From: an uncultured Lachnospiraceae bacterium | GTDB lineage: Bacteria > Bacillota > Clostridia > Lachnospirales > Lachnospiraceae | Assembly (NCBI GenBank): GCA_910588295.1 | Contig: CAJUQO010000012.1 | Coordinates: 4,548 to 59,783, forward strand | Length of the DNA: 55,236 nt | Direction of reading: 5' to 3' | In this document: piece by piece, positions 8,164-16,551 of the stretch | Numbering within the stretch: position 1 is the first letter of the stretch | Layout of the letters: every line of letters begins with the position of its first letter | Notes under the pieces: model-generated | Told to the model about the DNA's origin: nothing | The model's input: only the letters and a program-made list of their open reading frames with translations | Database searches by the model: none | Translations under genes and position numbers: made by a program

Positions 8164-8193
8164 AAAACCGTCCATGGATTTGGGCGGTTTTTT
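8164..8193 (+). terminator. Intrinsic terminator of the tRNA unit
   Basis: The stem AAAACCGTCC (8164-8173) pairs with GGGCGGTTTT, with one G-U pair, around an eight-base loop; the T run extends to 8193. Confidence 0.85.
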
Positions 8194-8220
8194 GTTAAGT
8201 AAGAAAAGGAGGGACATCAT

Positions 8221-9072
8221 TTGCTGGATATAATTATGGATGCGGCGCTGGATTGCGTGAAGCTGCTGCCTTTTTTGTTTCTGACTTATCTGGCTATGGA
8301 ATACATGGAGCACAAAATGGGCGAGAAGAGCAAAAATATGATCCGCCGTTCCGGAAAATGGGGGCCTTTTTTCGGGGGCCTTCTGGGGGCGGCGCCCCAA
8401 TGCGGTTTTTCAGCGGCCGCTTCTAATTTGTATGCGGGCCGTGTGATCACGGTGGGCACCTTGGTGGCGGTCTATCTGTCCACCTCCGACGAGATGCTGC
8501 CGATCTTTTTGTCTTCTGCAGCGCCGGCGTCTCTAATCGTAAAAACCCTTTTCCTGAAAATTGTGATCGGCATAGCCGGGGGCTTTCTCGTGGACAGCCT
8601 GATCCATCGAGAACCGGTGAAGATCGACATCCATGCAGTCTGCCATCAGGATAACTGCCATTGTGAGTGCGATCCCCGTCTGGTGCGTTCCGCTCTGCGC
8701 CATACGGTGTCCATCGCTTTGTTTATTTTTATAGTCACCCTGATTTTAAACGGTGTGATCGCTCTTTACGGGGAGGGTCAGTTGGCAGCGCTGATCTTGA
8801 ACCGCCCGGTGGCGGGGGAGCTTCTGGCCGGGCTGATCGGCCTGATCCCCAACTGCGCGGCTTCGGTGGTGCTGACTACTCTGTATCTGGAGGGGGGCAT
8901 GAGCTTCGGCGCCATGATGGCCGGTCTTCTGGTGGGCGCCGGTGTGGGGCTTCTGGTGCTCTACAGGGAAAACGGCCGCCATCCGGCCGAAAATCTGCGC
9001 ATCACGGTTATTCTGTACCTTTTGGGCGTGGGCGCGGGGATACTGGTGGGCGCGGCAGAAAATATCCTTTGA
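8221..9072 (+). CDS. Predicted multi-TM metal exporter, ArsP_2-like (putative manganese transporter family)
   Basis: Integral membrane protein of 283 aa with about eight to ten hydrophobic segments in two halves. Each half carries a similar motif: PQCGFSAAASNLYAGRVI in the first and PNCAASVVLTTLYLEGG in the second, the inverted-repeat signature of the ArsP-like permease group. The middle loop (about 137-165) has a His/Cys-rich HAVCHQDNCHCECD stretch that may bind metal. The start is TTG 8221, chosen because AAGGAGGG sits exactly 7 bases upstream. The substrate is not known from sequence; manganese or another heavy metal is the family annotation. It stands alone between the tRNA terminator and glnS. 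Confidence 0.7.
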   Translation: MLDIIMDAALDCVKLLPFLFLTYLAMEYMEHKMGEKSKNMIRRSGKWGPFFGGLLGAAPQCGFSAAASNLYAGRVITVGTLVAVYLSTSDEMLPIFLSSAAPASLIVKTLFLKIVIGIAGGFLVDSLIHREPVKIDIHAVCHQDNCHCECDPRLVRSALRHTVSIALFIFIVTLILNGVIALYGEGQLAALILNRPVAGELLAGLIGLIPNCAASVVLTTLYLEGGMSFGAMMAGLLVGAGVGLLVLYRENGRHPAENLRITVILYLLGVGAGILVGAAENIL

Positions 9073-9096
9073 TTTTACAGATATTTGTGCTATTAT
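9069..9096 (+). promoter_or_regulatory. Candidate promoter for glnS
   Basis: TTGATT (9069-9074), a 16-base spacer and TATTAT (9091-9096), ending 38 bases before the glnS start. The -35 overlaps the last codons of the upstream gene. Confidence 0.4.
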
Positions 9097-9134
9097 GTTT
9101 CATATTTTATTCTGTTGTTTTGAGGAGGAAAGAT

Positions 9135-10796
9135 ATGGAGAACGAAGTGGTTTCCAGAAATTTTATAGAACAGATCATTGACCAGGATCTGGCGGAGGGC
9201 GCCTGCGAAACGGTATGCACTCGGTTTCCGCCGGAGCCCAACGGTTATCTGCACATTGGACATGCCAAGTCCATCCTGCTGAATTACGGACTGGCGCAGA
9301 AATATCACGGTCGGTTTAATATGCGTTTTGACGATACCAACCCCACCAAGGAGAAAGATGAATTTGTGGAATCCATCAAAGCGGATGTTTCTTGGCTGGG
9401 GGCCGATTGGGAGGACAGGCTGTACTTTGCTTCCGACTATTTTCACCAGATGTATGAGGCCGCTGTGAAGCTGATTCAAAAGGGCAAGGCATATGTCTGC
9501 GATTTGTCTGCCGAGGAAATCCGTGCCTACCGCGGAACCCTTACGGAGCCGGGTAAGGACAGCCCTTACAGGAACCGCGGCGTGGAGGAGAATCTGCGTT
9601 TCTTTGAGGAGATGCGGGAGGGGAAATACGCCGATGGGGAGAAAGTCTTAAGGGCCAGGATTGATATGGCTTCGCCCAACATCAATATGCGTGACCCGGT
9701 GATCTACCGTGTGGCCCGTATGTCCCATCATCGGACGGGGGATACCTGGTGTATCTATCCGATGTATGATTTTGCCCATCCCATCGAGGATGCCATCGAG
9801 GGCGTGACCCATTCCATCTGCACCCTGGAGTTTGAGGATCACAGGCCCCTCTACGACTGGGTCGTGCGGGAGCTGGAGTATCCCCATCCGCCGAAGCAGA
9901 TCGAGTTTGCGAAACTGTATCTGACTAATGTGGTGACGGGCAAACGGTATATCAAAAAGCTGGTAGAGGAGGGCATCGTGGACGGCTGGGACGATCCCCG
10001 TCTGGTATCCATCGCGGCCCTGCGCCGCCGGGGGTTCACGCCGGAGTCTATCCGCATGTTTGTGGATCTGTGCGGTGTGGCCAAGGCCAACAGCTCTGTG
10101 GATTATGCCATGCTGGAGTACTGCATCCGCGAGGATCTGAAGCTGAAACGTCCCCGCATGATGGCGGTGTTAGACCCGATCCGTCTGGTCATTGACAATT
10201 ATCCCGAGGGGCAGACCGAGTATCTGGAGGCGGACAACAATCTGGAAAATGAGACCCTGGGCAAACGGCAGGTACCCTTCGGCCGGGAACTGTACATTGA
10301 GCGGGAGGATTTCATGGAGATCCCGCCGAAAAAATATAAAAGGCTGTATCCGGGCAATGAGGTGCGTTTGATGAACGCTTATTTTGTCCGTTGCGTGGAT
10401 TTTGAGAAGGATGCCGACGGCAATGTGACCGTGGTGCACTGTACCTATGATCCGGAGACGAAATGCGGCACGGGTTTTACGGGCAGGAAGGTAAAGGGGA
10501 CGATTCACTGGGTCAGCGCCGACGAGTCAGTGGAGGCAGAGGTACGCCTCTATGAAAATCTGATCAACGAGGAAAAAGGAGTCTACAACGAGGACGGATC
10601 GATCAATATTAACCCCGATTCTCTCAGGGTGCAGAAGGCCCGCATTGAACCGGCCCTGGCTGACGCGGAGGCCTATGAGAGCTTCCAGTTCGTGCGGAAC
10701 GGCTATTTCTGTGTGGACTGTAAAGATTCCCGTCCCGGCGCGCCGGTGTTTAACAGGATTGTTTCTCTGAAAAGCTCGTTTAAGCTGCCGAAATAA
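9135..10796 (+). CDS. glnS: Glutaminyl-tRNA synthetase
   Basis: Class Ib synthetase of 553 aa that charges tRNA-Gln directly. ATG 9135 follows GAGGAGGAAAG. The catalytic core has RFPPEPNGYLHIGHAKSI (HIGH box) and the GlnRS-specific DDTNPTKEKDEFVESI; the C-terminal beta-barrel anticodon-binding domain follows from about residue 340. The KMSKS region is unusual: where VMSKR is expected, this protein has VVTGKRYIKKLVEEG, so the Met-Ser-Lys triad is reduced to Thr-Gly-Lys. WDDPRL and ALRRRGFTPESI directly after it are normal, so this looks like a lineage variant rather than damage. Confidence 0.95.
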   Translation: MENEVVSRNFIEQIIDQDLAEGACETVCTRFPPEPNGYLHIGHAKSILLNYGLAQKYHGRFNMRFDDTNPTKEKDEFVESIKADVSWLGADWEDRLYFASDYFHQMYEAAVKLIQKGKAYVCDLSAEEIRAYRGTLTEPGKDSPYRNRGVEENLRFFEEMREGKYADGEKVLRARIDMASPNINMRDPVIYRVARMSHHRTGDTWCIYPMYDFAHPIEDAIEGVTHSICTLEFEDHRPLYDWVVRELEYPHPPKQIEFAKLYLTNVVTGKRYIKKLVEEGIVDGWDDPRLVSIAALRRRGFTPESIRMFVDLCGVAKANSSVDYAMLEYCIREDLKLKRPRMMAVLDPIRLVIDNYPEGQTEYLEADNNLENETLGKRQVPFGRELYIEREDFMEIPPKKYKRLYPGNEVRLMNAYFVRCVDFEKDADGNVTVVHCTYDPETKCGTGFTGRKVKGTIHWVSADESVEAEVRLYENLINEEKGVYNEDGSININPDSLRVQKARIEPALADAEAYESFQFVRNGYFCVDCKDSRPGAPVFNRIVSLKSSFKLPK

Positions 10797-10808
10797 AGGG
10801 GATTTTGT

Positions 10809-12203
10809 ATGAATGAACTGACTATACCGCTGAATGCCGACAAAAGGATGCCCCTGTATGAACAGATCTATCGCTATATCTGCCGGGAGATCAAGGAAGG
10901 GCATATGCGGGCCGGGGAGAAGCTTCCCTCATCCCGGGCGCTGGCGCTCTACCTGCAGGTCAGCCGCAGTACGGTGGATCTGGCTTACAGCCAGCTTCTG
11001 TCTGAAGGGTATATTCAGTCCGTTCCCTGTAAGGGATATTTTGTCTGCGAGATCGAGGCCCTCTACGATCTTCCCATAGAGAAGGCCAGGCCCCGGACAC
11101 AGAAACGGGAAAAGGAGAATTACCGTTATGATTTCGCGCTGAGCGGCATTGCTGAAGAGGGATTTCCTTTCAATACCTGGCATCGACTGATGAAGGAGGC
11201 GCTGCTGGATACGGAGCAGCGCATGTTCCGACAGGGGGAACCGGCGGGAGAGTGGGGGCTCCGTGAAGCGCTGGCGGATTATCTGCGCCATGCCCGGGGT
11301 GTGGACTGCTCGCCGGAGCAGATCATTGTCGGAGCAGGAAACGATTACCTGCTGATGCTGCTCTCCGTGCTGCTGGGCCCCGGGGCCGTCGCCATGGAAA
11401 ATCCCACCTATCCCAGCGCGTGGCGCTGTTTCAAGAGTCTGGGTTATAACGTGCGCACGGTGGGCATGGACCGGGCGGGCATGTCCGTGGAGGAGCTGGA
11501 AGATATCCGGGCCAACGTGGCCTATGTGATGCCCTCCCATCAGTTTCCTACCGGAGTGATCATGCCGGTGAGCCGCCGGATGCAGCTCTTGGGCTGGGCG
11601 GCCCGGAAGGCGGATCGGTATATCATAGAAGATGATTATGACAGTGAATTTCGCTATAAGGGGAAACCCATACCCGCCCTACAGGGCAGTGACGGGGGCG
11701 GCCGCGTGATCTATCTGGGAACCTTTTCCAAATCCATCGCGCCGTCCATGCGCATCAGCTACATGGCGCTGCCCCATCGGCTGCTGGATGCCTATGCCGA
11801 AAGGGGCGCTTGTTTTGCCACTACGGTGTCCCGGGTAGATCAGCGGGTCATGGAGCGTTTCCTGCGGGAGGGCTATTTTGAGCGGCATTTGAACCGGATG
11901 AGGGGCATATATAAAAACAAACACGATGTTCTGGTAAACAGTCTGCGGCAAAAACAAATTCCCTGCCGCATATTTGGAGAACACGCGGGGGTACATCTGA
12001 TGCTCCGAATGGAAAACGGTATGGGTGAGGAGGAGGCTAGACGTCGAGCGGCTGAAAAGGGAGTCAAGGTTTACGGCCTGTCGGAATTTATCCGTCCCGA
12101 CAGCCGGGCATTGTGTAAACCGGCATTGCTTCTTGGTTATGCGGGAATGGACGGCGGGGAGATCGAACAGGCCGTAGAATTGCTGGCCCGGGCCTGGGTG
12201 TGA
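10809..12203 (+). CDS. MocR-type regulator: GntR HTH fused to class I aminotransferase domain
   Basis: Transcription factor of 464 aa. Residues about 8-78 form a GntR winged helix (MPLYEQIYRYICREI, GEKLPSSRALALYLQVSRSTV). Residues about 110-464 are an aminotransferase-like fold. The predicted PLP-binding Lys is in LGTFSKSIAPSMRISYM, with the Asp/Tyr cofactor contacts in IIEDDYDSEFRY. MocR proteins such as PdxR and GabR use PLP or its aldimines as effector. No pdxS/pdxT or gab genes are adjacent, so the target is unknown. It starts 12 bases after glnS and may share its transcript. Confidence 0.88.
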   Translation: MNELTIPLNADKRMPLYEQIYRYICREIKEGHMRAGEKLPSSRALALYLQVSRSTVDLAYSQLLSEGYIQSVPCKGYFVCEIEALYDLPIEKARPRTQKREKENYRYDFALSGIAEEGFPFNTWHRLMKEALLDTEQRMFRQGEPAGEWGLREALADYLRHARGVDCSPEQIIVGAGNDYLLMLLSVLLGPGAVAMENPTYPSAWRCFKSLGYNVRTVGMDRAGMSVEELEDIRANVAYVMPSHQFPTGVIMPVSRRMQLLGWAARKADRYIIEDDYDSEFRYKGKPIPALQGSDGGGRVIYLGTFSKSIAPSMRISYMALPHRLLDAYAERGACFATTVSRVDQRVMERFLREGYFERHLNRMRGIYKNKHDVLVNSLRQKQIPCRIFGEHAGVHLMLRMENGMGEEEARRRAAEKGVKVYGLSEFIRPDSRALCKPALLLGYAGMDGGEIEQAVELLARAWV

Positions 12204-12243
12204 AAAGTAAAAATCCCCCGTTCCGGCTGCCGGTGACTGGTTT

Positions 12244-12265
12244 TCTGTATGTGTACAGATTTTTT
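12244..12265 (+). terminator. Weak intrinsic terminator after the MocR gene
   Basis: TCTGTA (12244-12249) pairs with TACAGA (12254-12259) around TGTG, followed by six T residues. Confidence 0.5.
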
Positions 12266-12365
12266 GAGAAAAGAGATAAGAGGGGCATAGACGCCATGGC
12301 AGGAGAATACATATACCCTAAAGGATGCCCCACATAGGATGTGCTTTGCATAAGGAGGGATACGT

Positions 12366-13151
12366 ATGATTAAACTCGTGGCCAGTGATCTGGATGGAAC
12401 GCTTTTGTTAGACGGCGCCCAGTCCCTGCGGCCGGAGACCTGCGGCCTGATCCATCGTTTACATGAGGAGAAAGGCATCCTGTTCCTGGCTGCCAGCGGC
12501 AGGCAGTACGGCAATCTGCGGAATCTTTTCGCGCCGGTGGCCGATGAAATCTCCTATATTTGTGAAAACGGCTGTCTGTCCTTTTACCGGGATGAACTGA
12601 TCCACCGCTGTCGGCTGGATCGGGAGACGGGGCAGGCCATTATGCGGGGCATAGAGGAAACCGACGGTGCGGAGATTCTGTTGTCCGGTATATATACCAG
12701 TTACATGCAGCCCAAGGAGATGAGCTTTTACTATCATATGCGGGATGTGGTGAAGAATCATGTGACCCTGGTGGAAGATATCTACGCCACGGAGGAACCG
12801 TATTTTAAGATTTCAGTCTATGAGAAGGACGGCGTTGAGCATCATGCGGATTTCTGGAAAGAAAAATTTCAGGATCTGGCAAACGTGGTAGTGTCCGGAA
12901 ACTGCTGGGTGGATATGATGCCTAAGGGCATAGACAAGGGTTACGGCATGGAGCAGCTTCTAAAGTATCTTGGCATTGCGCCGGATGAGTGTGCGGCCTT
13001 CGGGGATAATTATAATGATCGGGAGATGCTGGCATATGTGGGCAAGCCTGTGGCGATGGATTCGGCGGTGGCGGAGATCTATCAGATGTGCTCCTGCCAT
13101 ACGGATACGGTAGAACACGGACTGCAGAAAATTCTGGACGGGAAATGGTAA
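12366..13151 (+). CDS. HAD-superfamily Cof-type phosphatase
   Basis: Predicted sugar-phosphate or small-molecule phosphatase of 261 aa, subclass IIB. Motif I is DLDGTLL near the N terminus (nucleophile Asp 9 and acid/base Asp 11), motif II is AASGRQY, motif III Lys is in PKGIDKGYGMEQLL, and motif IV is AFGDNYNDREML. The IIB cap lies between about residues 85 and 185. RBS AAGGAGGG precedes the ATG. The substrate cannot be assigned; these enzymes are broad in vitro. Confidence 0.88.
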   Translation: MIKLVASDLDGTLLLDGAQSLRPETCGLIHRLHEEKGILFLAASGRQYGNLRNLFAPVADEISYICENGCLSFYRDELIHRCRLDRETGQAIMRGIEETDGAEILLSGIYTSYMQPKEMSFYYHMRDVVKNHVTLVEDIYATEEPYFKISVYEKDGVEHHADFWKEKFQDLANVVVSGNCWVDMMPKGIDKGYGMEQLLKYLGIAPDECAAFGDNYNDREMLAYVGKPVAMDSAVAEIYQMCSCHTDTVEHGLQKILDGKW

Positions 13152-13204
13152 AAGTTCAGCCTGCCTGAAAGGTTAAGGAAAATATGAATAGCGGAGGTAT
13201 GGTT

Positions 13205-13468
13205 ATGGGAGATTACAGTGAAGAAATCATTGAAGCTTTTCTGAAAAATCAGAGGCAGCTTTACGATGAGCCGGTGGCTTCCTCCTATGAGGAGGCAGAA
13301 GAATTCCTGGAGGACTGCATGGCGGTGGTGCTCCATTCCCTAAAGGAGGTCAGGGAGTATCTGCAAGATGCCGGCATGGACGTGGCGGAACTCAGTGACG
13401 ATGACCTGCTGGAAGCCTCGGAGGTATTCACGGTGGGAGACGGAAGCTACCTGATTGTGGAAGCCTGA
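13205..13468 (+). CDS. Small acidic protein of unknown function
   Basis: An 87-aa acidic protein beginning MGDYSEEIIEAFL. I do not recognise a family with certainty. Three in-frame ATGs exist (13184, 13199, 13205); 13205 has CGGAGG at 7 bases, while 13184 has only AAGGA. Helical content looks high (EEAEEFLEDCMAVVLHSLKE) with a short C-terminal beta stretch GDGSYLIVEA. No membrane segment or signal. It lies 53 bases after the HAD gene and just ahead of a terminator, so it probably ends that transcript. Confidence 0.7.
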   Translation: MGDYSEEIIEAFLKNQRQLYDEPVASSYEEAEEFLEDCMAVVLHSLKEVREYLQDAGMDVAELSDDDLLEASEVFTVGDGSYLIVEA

Positions 13469-13509
13469 GAAGAATAGACGCGGTTTCTCGGTGAATGGCA
13501 AATAACGAT

Positions 13510-13544
13510 ATCAGCACTCAACATGAATGAGTGCTGATTTTTTT
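13510..13544 (+). terminator. Intrinsic terminator
   Basis: A perfect 11-bp stem (13510-13520 with 13528-13538), 7-base loop and a T7 run. The -35 box of the htpG promoter begins two bases after the T run. Confidence 0.9.
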
Positions 13545-13545
13545 C

Positions 13546-13574
13546 TTGACAAATAGACGAGTCGGTATTACACT
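13546..13574 (+). promoter_or_regulatory. Promoter for htpG
   Basis: TTGACA (13546-13551), 17-base spacer, TACACT (13569-13574). The same hexamer pair and spacing occur at the cys T-box promoter. No CIRCE inverted repeat is seen, so HrcA control is not indicated. Confidence 0.65.
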
Positions 13575-13616
13575 ACCTATTATAATAAAACTAGAACAAA
13601 GGAGTGTGAGTTTATC

Positions 13617-15743
13617 ATGGCAGCGAAGCATGGTAATCTGTCTATCAACAGCGATAATATTTTTCCTATTATTAAAAAGTGGCTGTATTCCGACCACGAC
13701 ATTTTTGCCAGGGAGCTGGTATCTAACGGCTGTGATGCCATCACAAAACTGAAAAAGCTGGAGATCATGGGCGAGTATCAGTTTGCCGACGATTACAAGG
13801 CGAAGATTGATGTGATCGTGGATCCCGAGAAAAAGACGCTGAAATTTGTCGATAACGGTCTGGGCATGACCGCCGACGAGGTGGAGGAGTATATCACCCA
13901 GATCGCTTTTTCCGGCGCGGCCCAGTTCTTTGAGCAGTACAAGGACAAGACCAACGAGGATCAGATCATCGGGCATTTCGGCCTGGGCTTTTATTCGGCG
14001 TTTATGGTGGCCGATGAGGTGCATATCGATACTCTTTCCTATAAAGAAGGCGCTGCGCCGGTGCATTGGGAGTGCGACGGCGGTACGGAGTACGACATGA
14101 GCGACGGCAGCAGGAATGTGGTCGGCACGGAGATCACGCTGTTTCTTAACGAGGACTGCGTGGAGTTTGCCAATGAATATCGGATGCGGGAGGTGCTGGA
14201 GAAATATTGTTCCTTTATGCCGGTGTCGATTTACCTGGCAAAAGAAGGCGCACCCCAGGAATATGAGACCATCGATGAATCCGAGTTGACTGACGAGGAC
14301 GTGGTGGTGGAGCATATCCACGAGGAGGCCAAGACCGAGGAGAAAGAAAACGAGAATGGCGAAAAAGAAATCGTGGAGGTGTCCCCGGCCAGGGATAAAG
14401 TTAAGATTAACAAACGTCCGGTTTCCCTCAGCGATACGAATCCGCTGTGGGCTAAGCATCCCAACGACTGCACAGAGGAAGAATACAAAGAGTTTTACCG
14501 CAAGGTGTTCAACGATTACAAGGAGCCGCTGTTTTGGATTCATCTGAACATGGACTACCCCTTTAACCTGAAAGGTATTCTGTACTTCCCGAAGATCAAC
14601 ACGGAGTACGATTCCATCGAGGGAACCATCAAGCTGTACAACAACCAGGTATTTATTGCCGATAATATCAAGGAAGTGATCCCTGAGTTTTTGATGCTGC
14701 TCAAAGGTGTGATCGACTGTCCCGACCTGCCGCTGAATGTATCCAGGAGCGCGCTGCAGAATGACGGTTTTGTGAAGAAGATTTCCGATTACATCAGCAA
14801 GAAGGTGGCGGACAAGCTGAGCGGCATGTGCAAGACAGACCGGGAATCCTATGAGAAATACTGGGATGATATCAGCCCCTTCATCAAATACGGCTGCATT
14901 AAGGACAGCAAATTCTCTGACAAGATGATGGATTATGTGCTGTTCAAGGATATTGATAACAAGTATCTGTCTTTGAAGGACTGCATCGAGGAGAACCAGA
15001 AGAAAGACGAAACGGCTGCAGAGACCGGTGATACGGCCGAAGACTCCGGAGAAGGCGGGCAGACAGATGAGGCTGCGGGTCAGCCGGAAGAAGCAAAAAC
15101 GGAGGATGCGTCCGCTGACGGAGATTCAGAAGAAGATAAGGAGCCGGAAAAAACAATCCTCTACTATGTTACTGACGAGGTGCAGCAGAGCCAGTATATC
15201 AATATGTTCCGGGAGCAGGAGCTGAATGCTTACCTGCTGAAGCATAATATTGATACTGCCTTTATCTCCCATATTGAGCAGAAGAACGAGAACGTGAAGT
15301 TCCAGCGTATTGACGCGGAGCTCACGGATGAATTCAAGGATGACGCGGGGGAAGACCTGACGGAGCTGGCCGAGTCCCTCTCGGCGGTATTTAAAAAGGC
15401 TCTGAACAATGATAATCTGGACGTGAAGGTGGAGCGCCTGAAAAACGCCAATGTGTCGGCCATGATGACGCTGAATGAGGAGACCCGCCGTATGCAGGAT
15501 ATGATGAAGATGTATGGCATGGATTCCAACATGTTCGGCGGCGGCCAGAGCGGTACACTGGTGCTGAACGCCAATCATCCGCTGGTACAGTATGTGCAGG
15601 AGCATAAGGATGCCGACCAGGTGCCGATAATCTGCGAGCAGCTCTATGATCTGGCCATGCTCGGCAATAAGCCGCTGTCACCGGACGAGATGACGAAGTT
15701 TGTGGCGAGGAGCAATGAGATTCTGCTGCTGCTGACGAAATAA
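13617..15743 (+). CDS. htpG: Hsp90-family chaperone HtpG
   Basis: Cytosolic ATP-dependent chaperone of 708 aa, longer than the usual 620-640. The N-terminal GHKL ATPase has ELVSNGCDAI, DNGLGMTADEVEEYI and GHFGLGFYSAFMVAD. The middle domain includes GVIDCPDLPLNVSRSALQ with the catalytic Arg. Extra length comes from two charged segments: a Glu/Lys linker near 225-260 and a very acidic stretch at about 461-511 rich in Glu, Asp, Ala and Thr. The dimerisation domain ends without the eukaryotic MEEVD tail. RBS AAAGGAGTG precedes the ATG. Confidence 0.96.
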   Translation: MAAKHGNLSINSDNIFPIIKKWLYSDHDIFARELVSNGCDAITKLKKLEIMGEYQFADDYKAKIDVIVDPEKKTLKFVDNGLGMTADEVEEYITQIAFSGAAQFFEQYKDKTNEDQIIGHFGLGFYSAFMVADEVHIDTLSYKEGAAPVHWECDGGTEYDMSDGSRNVVGTEITLFLNEDCVEFANEYRMREVLEKYCSFMPVSIYLAKEGAPQEYETIDESELTDEDVVVEHIHEEAKTEEKENENGEKEIVEVSPARDKVKINKRPVSLSDTNPLWAKHPNDCTEEEYKEFYRKVFNDYKEPLFWIHLNMDYPFNLKGILYFPKINTEYDSIEGTIKLYNNQVFIADNIKEVIPEFLMLLKGVIDCPDLPLNVSRSALQNDGFVKKISDYISKKVADKLSGMCKTDRESYEKYWDDISPFIKYGCIKDSKFSDKMMDYVLFKDIDNKYLSLKDCIEENQKKDETAAETGDTAEDSGEGGQTDEAAGQPEEAKTEDASADGDSEEDKEPEKTILYYVTDEVQQSQYINMFREQELNAYLLKHNIDTAFISHIEQKNENVKFQRIDAELTDEFKDDAGEDLTELAESLSAVFKKALNNDNLDVKVERLKNANVSAMMTLNEETRRMQDMMKMYGMDSNMFGGGQSGTLVLNANHPLVQYVQEHKDADQVPIICEQLYDLAMLGNKPLSPDEMTKFVARSNEILLLLTK

Positions 15744-15760
15744 ATCTTTTATACAATTTA

Positions 15761-15813
15761 AAAACCGGGAAAGCGGGATGCTGCTGCGCAGAAATCCTGT
15801 TTTCCCGGTTTTT
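15761..15813. terminator. Bidirectional terminator shared by htpG and the convergent DUF5721 gene
   Basis: AAAACCGGGAAA (15761-15772) pairs with TTTCCCGGTTTT, ending in a T run near 15813; the arms have A and T runs on the outside, fitting termination from both sides between converging genes. Confidence 0.85.
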
Positions 15814-15831
15814 GATATTTCCAAGTTGCGC

Positions 15832-16317
15832 CTATGCAAACGTGTAGGGGATCTCATTCTGCCGGAAGAATTTCTGCAGCAGTTCATCCCAAACGTGCTC
15901 CAGTGCTTTATCCATAGTAAAAAAGGTCAGAGCAATGCCGGAAGTGCACAAGAGGCGCGTGCCGTCGAAACGACAGTTCAGATACAGGCCGGACACCTGT
16001 TCCGGCAGGAGAGACAGGCCGTTTTGCGAGAGCAGACGGGTTGTGTTGTCGCTGCCGAGACGAAATACAAAGGTAAAATGCAGGGGGGTACGCTTTCCCT
16101 TGATAATGGAAAAGCAATGCTGCCGGATGTCACCCCAGCGAATCAGGGGATCGGAAAAATCGGTTTCGTCAAAAAAATCCGGATGAAGCGTACCGTCGAT
16201 GGTATGGGTGACAGCCACGGTGATCTCAGCCTCCTTGAGAAGAAATGAGTCGAAGGTATCCTGTAATAAGAGCTTAGACATGAAGGATTTGATATCCTGT
16301 ATTTGAAGTGCGATCAT
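15832..16317 (-). CDS. DUF5721-like protein of unknown function
   Basis: A 161-aa soluble protein on the minus strand. The ATG at 16317 has AAAGGAGA upstream on that strand. The overlapping plus-strand frame has no ribosome binding site. Features include DTFDSFLLKEAEITVAVTH near the N terminus and GLYLNCRFDGTRLLCTSGIA in the C-terminal half. It resembles the DUF5721 proteins common in Lachnospiraceae; I know of no function. It is convergent with htpG and divergent from the citrate synthase gene. Confidence 0.72.
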   Translation of the reverse strand: MIALQIQDIKSFMSKLLLQDTFDSFLLKEAEITVAVTHTIDGTLHPDFFDETDFSDPLIRWGDIRQHCFSIIKGKRTPLHFTFVFRLGSDNTTRLLSQNGLSLLPEQVSGLYLNCRFDGTRLLCTSGIALTFFTMDKALEHVWDELLQKFFRQNEIPYTFA

Positions 16318-16551
16318 GATTCGGTCTCCTTTCTTGCAATACTCTAGCAGAAAAGAAAGAGTGTGTCAATCAGAAAGAGAAGATCGGATTATGCGCAGGC
16401 TGCCGGTCGCAGAGCAGGCAGCAGCTTTCTGTTTGATGTCGGCAGCAGCCCGTATTTGGGATTGAAATACAGGAGGGGATTAGCTATAATGACAGACGTT
16501 AGTAAACGACGTGATAGAGATACAGTGCCGGAATGGCAGAGGAGGAAGGCT

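Noticed and set aside
8667..9134. Extension of glnS upstream by 156 codons
   Set aside because: It overlaps the metal exporter gene and has no similarity to GlnRS; ATG 9135 has GAGGAGG.
13546..13616. CIRCE element controlling htpG
   Set aside because: No TTAGCACTC-N9-GAGTGCTAA repeat is present; the nearby GCACTCA/TGAGTGC repeat belongs to the upstream terminator.
15778..16248. Plus-strand open frame overlapping the DUF5721 gene
   Set aside because: No ribosome binding site and it runs through a terminator; the minus-strand gene has AAAGGAGA and family resemblance.
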